From positions 7,998,001 to 8,062,000 of the forward strand of contig NC_058147.1 in NCBI RefSeq assembly GCF_011075055.1: a DNA stretch of 64,000 bases. The letters are read 5' to 3'. Both the position numbers and the translations under genes were made by a program. Below the pieces are notes generated by a model. The model did no database searches, was not told where the DNA came from, and worked only from the letters and a program-made list of their open reading frames with translations. Below are positions 60,376 through 64,000 of the stretch, piece after piece (positions within the stretch are counted from its first letter, which is position 1; every line of letters starts with the position of its first letter). Source of the stretch: Mangifera indica (taxonomy: Eukaryota > Streptophyta > Magnoliopsida > Sapindales > Anacardiaceae).

Positions 60376-61170
60376 GGCCAAATGACTATTACCCATAAGT
60401 TTTGATATATTTTGTAAAGTAATATCCATAAAGTTTAAAAAACTCAAAATCTCACTTATGGGCTAATTAGGGTTAAAATTTTTGTTAGAGACGGAAATAA
60501 AATTTTTATTTTACCAGTAATATTAAAAAAATATAAAATTTATTATATTTTTCCTAAGTTTTAAAAACTAACTATTTTACCCCTATCAAAAGTTTTCTAA
60601 CTTTAAAAAGTTACTTTTTCTCCCCAAAACCTAGGTCTTTTTCTTTTCATCTTTGGCACTGATGACCTCCCCTCTCTATCCAAAAACATTGGTCGGCACC
60701 TCCCCTCTCTAGATCTCTTCGTCTTGATTCATCTCTTTATCTTTTTGTTAAGACAAAGAGACCGATCTCTTCATCTCTGACGAAGAGATCTGGAGAGAAG
60801 AGGTCATCGTGCCCTATTGTGCGTTGACCAATGTTTTAGGGTGGAGAAAGAAGGTTGTTGGCACTGAAGATGGTCACCGAATGGGTGAAAGAAAAAACCT
60901 TAGTTTGGGGGGGGGGGGGGGAGGGAATTGTGACTTTTCAAAGTTAAAAAACTTTAGAAATGGTGAAGTTATTAGTTTTCACAACTTAGGGGGGGAATAT
61001 AATGAATTTTATATTTTTTAATATTATTAATAAAATAACGATTTTATCTCTAGTTCTAACAAAAAATTTTAACGGTAATTAACCCATGAGTAAGACTTTG
61101 AGTTTTTCAAGCCCTGTGGGTGTGATTTTGGGAACACATCAAAACTTATGGGTGAATAAGTCTTTTGGCC
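60376..61170. mobile_element. Mutator-like MITE (U2 second MITE, copy D)
   Basis: It runs from GGCCAAATGACT to AGTCTTTTGGCC and is followed by TAAAAATAA. It is the same insertion as 13732-14514 and 44318-44940, and it keeps the central GAAGAGATC inverted motifs that C has partly lost. Confidence 0.82.
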
Positions 61171-62501
61171 TAAAAATAATATTTTTAACATTGAATTAAT
61201 TTCACATATTTTAAGCTTAGTTGTGTCATATTGATCTTGATAGAATGATGCCATGGTGTCCCATTTCTAATAGTGGCAGATTTACAAAACAAACTATATA
61301 TCATTTCATAAAATATAAATGAATATTCAAAATATGCAAGTCTTGAAATTAAAATTAAATTTATAAACAAACTTGGAATATAAAATAATCTCTCCGAATC
61401 TAATGCAAACTAGTATCTAAAACTAATTTATATATTCTGAATGCTTTCATATGTGAACACATCTTGTTTTCTAAATAGATGCATTGTTCATTGGCTATTG
61501 TTTTTTTTTTTGTTTAAAAGCCTTGCAAGGGATTTGAAACATGAATTATAGAATCATAATCAATCGACCAAATATTATGACAAACATCAACAAAGTTAAA
61601 ACTATAACTTACAAATGAGATTGAATTACCTTTCTTTCTAAATCAAACCTTAAACTTATAGCATTCATTTTTCGTATGTCCTTTTTTTTTTAAAGATTCT
61701 TTTCTAAACTTGGTTTGGACAAATATTTTATCTTTTCCCTTATGTGTAGCATGCTTCTGCTTTTTTCCTTGTATTACTGTATGTGCACTTTCACTCATTT
61801 CCATTAATAGTCTTACCTCTTATACACACATTGATTTCCCCTTTTTTCCTTATGTGTTTTGAGGGATTATGAAGAGTTCATATTATTATGGAAGTGAATC
61901 ACTATGCATTAGGAAAGACTTAAACATTTCAATCTCAAAAGAGCTAAGTTGAGCCACTCTGTCCCTCATCTATATGATGTGCTCACTCACACCTCTAATA
62001 TTGGTAAAAGTTTTATTTATGATAACTTTGTCATAAGAGCCCTAACAAAGACTTTACATGAAAACTCAAATTGTTCATTAATAGCCTTTAGTAATTGCTT
62101 GATATTGTTATACTTAGGGCTGAAACTGAATCGAGCGAACTCGGTTTCAAAAGTTGGCTTGGCTCAAGAATGACAAAATTCATGTGAGATAAATTTATTA
62201 TATTTACAATGATTAATTACAATGATTTTATATTACTATATGTGATCCCAAGAAGTTTAATATATAATTTTGGTATAATAAAGGTGTTAAAATTTTTTTC
62301 GAATGTGGACAAACATTTGTATTGTTTTAATTTAATAAAACTTGGGTAAATATATAGTCCAGTGAATTTTGTTGTGTGGGTATATCGTGATCAATTTTGT
62401 TGAATACCCCATATACTTCATGAATGAAACTTGGGTTATAAAGATGCAAGTATAAGCTATTAAGTTTTTTAGAGTTTTGATGGAGAGACTCAATAAACTA
62501 T

Positions 62502-62523
62502 TATAAAAGGAGACTAGGTCTCC
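62502..62523 (+). promoter_or_regulatory. TATA-like box with adjoining palindrome (U2 copy D)
   Basis: TATAAAAGG runs into GGAGAC-TAG-GTCTCC, unchanged from the A and C copies. Confidence 0.35.
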
Positions 62524-63451
62524 ATTCCCAATGCACACGGGGCAATCTTCCATTAAAATATTATCATTTTGAAAGCATATGAGAAAGGAAGACTTATTTC
62601 ACTTGATTGATAATTGATCGAATTTAAAATTAATTTAATATCAACTATGATTTATTAGGTTTGTTTAAATGTCTGAATCTTTTAATTTCAAAAATTCTAT
62701 AACCTATATGTGTAAGAATTTTACTGTAATTTATTTAATTAATTGCATGAATATAATGTTGAATTTGTCTGATTAATCTCACACAAATATGTTGTGACTA
62801 TTTTATTATGAATTAAAATTATACTAATCATATGACATCTAACTTTCCGCATACAATACTTAATAAATTGTTTAATAAATAATTTCATTCATTCCTTAAT
62901 TAAGCATAAAATTAATCTATCTAAAGAATTATAATAATAATTCATTTACATAATAAACATTGCATAAATTAGATAAATGAAACTGAAATCATCCAATTAA
63001 AAATCAAATTTGGCTAGCAAAATTTCTTATGAGTAATATTATGTATACATATTTTTTATATTTAATTTAAGTATACAAATTATATATTATTATGTGATCG
63101 AATATTAATTTATCTTTAATTTAAAATTATCTAATTATATGATGATACATTATTTAATTTAATGAGTGAAATAACTCTAAAATTAAGATGAAAGAATAGA
63201 AGATATAACAACTAGTCATATTGATTTGTTAAAAACAGCTGTTGAATTACTTGCCATGGCTTTTCTCATCTTTAGGGCCCTTTAGTATGGTACAAACGTG
63301 GGAAAATGTAAATTATTGGTACTTTAAATTAGTTGTCTTTTGTCTCTAGACGAAGAGGCTGAGGGGAAGTTCACAGTGGATCTAGGTGAAAAAGACATTG
63401 GAGGGTTGGGGGGAAGTTCACGGTGGATCTAGGAGAAAAAGACACTGGAGG

Positions 63452-63702
63452 GTTGAAAATGAAACTTAAAGGGGAAAAATATGATTTTTTTAAATTTAAT
63501 CTCGAGAAAATTATAAGTTTTTTAATTAAAGAAAAAATGAGATAAAATTTTATTATTTTTAATATATTAATAGTTAAATAATAATTTTATTTTTAAAATT
63601 TATTAATTCCGTTAATTTTAAACATATACGAGTGAAAGTTTAGATTTTCAATATTTAATTTGAGAATTCAACAAATCTTGGGTGAGAATAAATCTTTTGG
63701 CC
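63452..63702. mobile_element. half MITE abutting the laccase D promoter
   Basis: Same as 47538-47788, with no difference that I can see. Confidence 0.68.
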
Positions 63703-63712
63703 TTTTCACAAC

Positions 63713-63720
63713 TATAAAAA
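63713..63720 (+). promoter_or_regulatory. TATA box of laccase D
   Basis: TATAAAAA is 65 bases before the start codon, as in C. Confidence 0.6.
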
Positions 63721-63777
63721 GAAACCTAGCTAAGAGGACTTTAAGTCAACAAAGAACATACGAGTGCTTTGAAGATA

Positions 63778-64000
63778 ATGGGCTTTCTTCAACAGTTGGC
63801 GGTAATCAGTGGATTAGCTTTGCTGGTTTGCTTGGTGCAAGCGGAAGTTCATTACCATGACTTTGTTGTAAGAGCTAGCTTTTACTCATTGATCTTCATT
63901 TTTTATTCTTGCTTTAAGGACATGGCTGAATGACTGATATCTCTGTATTCATACATATTTGTATGCATGCATTGATCTTCCTGTGACTTCTTCTTATTCT
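63778..64000 (+). CDS. laccase D, 5' part (exon 1), runs off the window
   Basis: Exon 1 is 63778-63867 and encodes the signal peptide and the EVHYHDFV start of the mature protein. The GTAAGAGC donor follows. The rest up to 64000 is intron 1 and matches C, including its short TTC run. Exon 2 should begin about 25 bases past the window end. Whether D is complete, or is cut in intron 2 like C, cannot be seen. Because exon 1 equals that of C base for base, D could be either the undamaged source of C or a second truncated copy. Confidence 0.75.

Larger units (their letters stand above)
58361..62900. repeat. array block U2, copy D
   Basis: This is the third copy of U2, with both MITEs, the half MITE (about 59510-59840), the unidentified segment and the TATA-plus-palindrome. 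It is mostly similar to C, but each carries its own small changes. A C-run (59641-59657) and a G-run (60907-60920) mark MITE centres. Confidence 0.75.
62901..63777. repeat. array block U3 (proximal laccase upstream), copy D
   Basis: This corresponds to 46651-47863 but lacks about 300 bp from the middle (after 63148). A 47-bp direct duplication, GGGAAGTTCAC(A/G)GTGGATC..., is at 63364-63455. It ends in the half MITE (63452-63702). Confidence 0.7.

Noticed and set aside
1..64000. CRISPR arrays, bacterial operons, ribosome binding sites, tRNA or rRNA genes
   Set aside because: The DNA is a plant nuclear locus. The regular repeats are MITEs and minisatellites without spacer structure, and I recognised no tRNA or rRNA sequence by eye.

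Overview
The window is nuclear DNA of a flowering plant, most likely a eudicot. It is strongly AT-rich, its genes are split by GT-AG introns, and it is packed with plant-type transposons (Mutator-like, hAT, Tourist/Harbinger, an LTR insertion). The proteins it encodes belong to plant-only families. I cannot name the species from sequence alone.

The core is a tandem laccase cluster on the plus strand. Two seven-exon laccase genes look intact: A (17261-21650) and B (28781-33113). Each encodes a 582-residue secreted multicopper oxidase of the LAC14/LAC15-like type, with all ten copper-binding residues present. A third copy, C (47864-48262), keeps only exons 1 and 2. Its second intron runs into the 3' part of an LRR receptor kinase pseudogene (48645-49741). 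A fourth copy, D (63778 onward), shows only exon 1 before the window ends. Over the last 549 bases C and D look identical.

Each laccase copy is preceded by the same upstream material in up to three blocks. U1 carries a degraded hAT transposase. U2 carries two Mutator-like MITEs. U3 is the proximal upstream region and ends in half a MITE directly beside the TATA box. Copy B has lost U2 through one deletion. Copy D has lost most of U1, with a short pararetrovirus-like fragment at the breakpoint. An extra U1 copy (51655-56200) is split by a 3.05-kb LTR-type insertion. Downstream of A and B lies a fold-back element with a stem of about 0.5 kb, followed by a degenerate tandem repeat of about 58 bp. 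Behind B, a broken Mutator-like transposase gene lies between these two.

Outside the array, the left end holds a two-exon gene on the minus strand (495-3010) for a small conserved membrane protein of unknown function. Next to it is a malectin-like (CrRLK1L, FERONIA-type) receptor kinase pseudogene (about 4600-7130). A related fragment of that pseudogene recurs at 56285-56800. The likely working genes are therefore laccases A and B and the membrane protein gene, possibly with D. Nearly everything else is repeat DNA or gene remnants.
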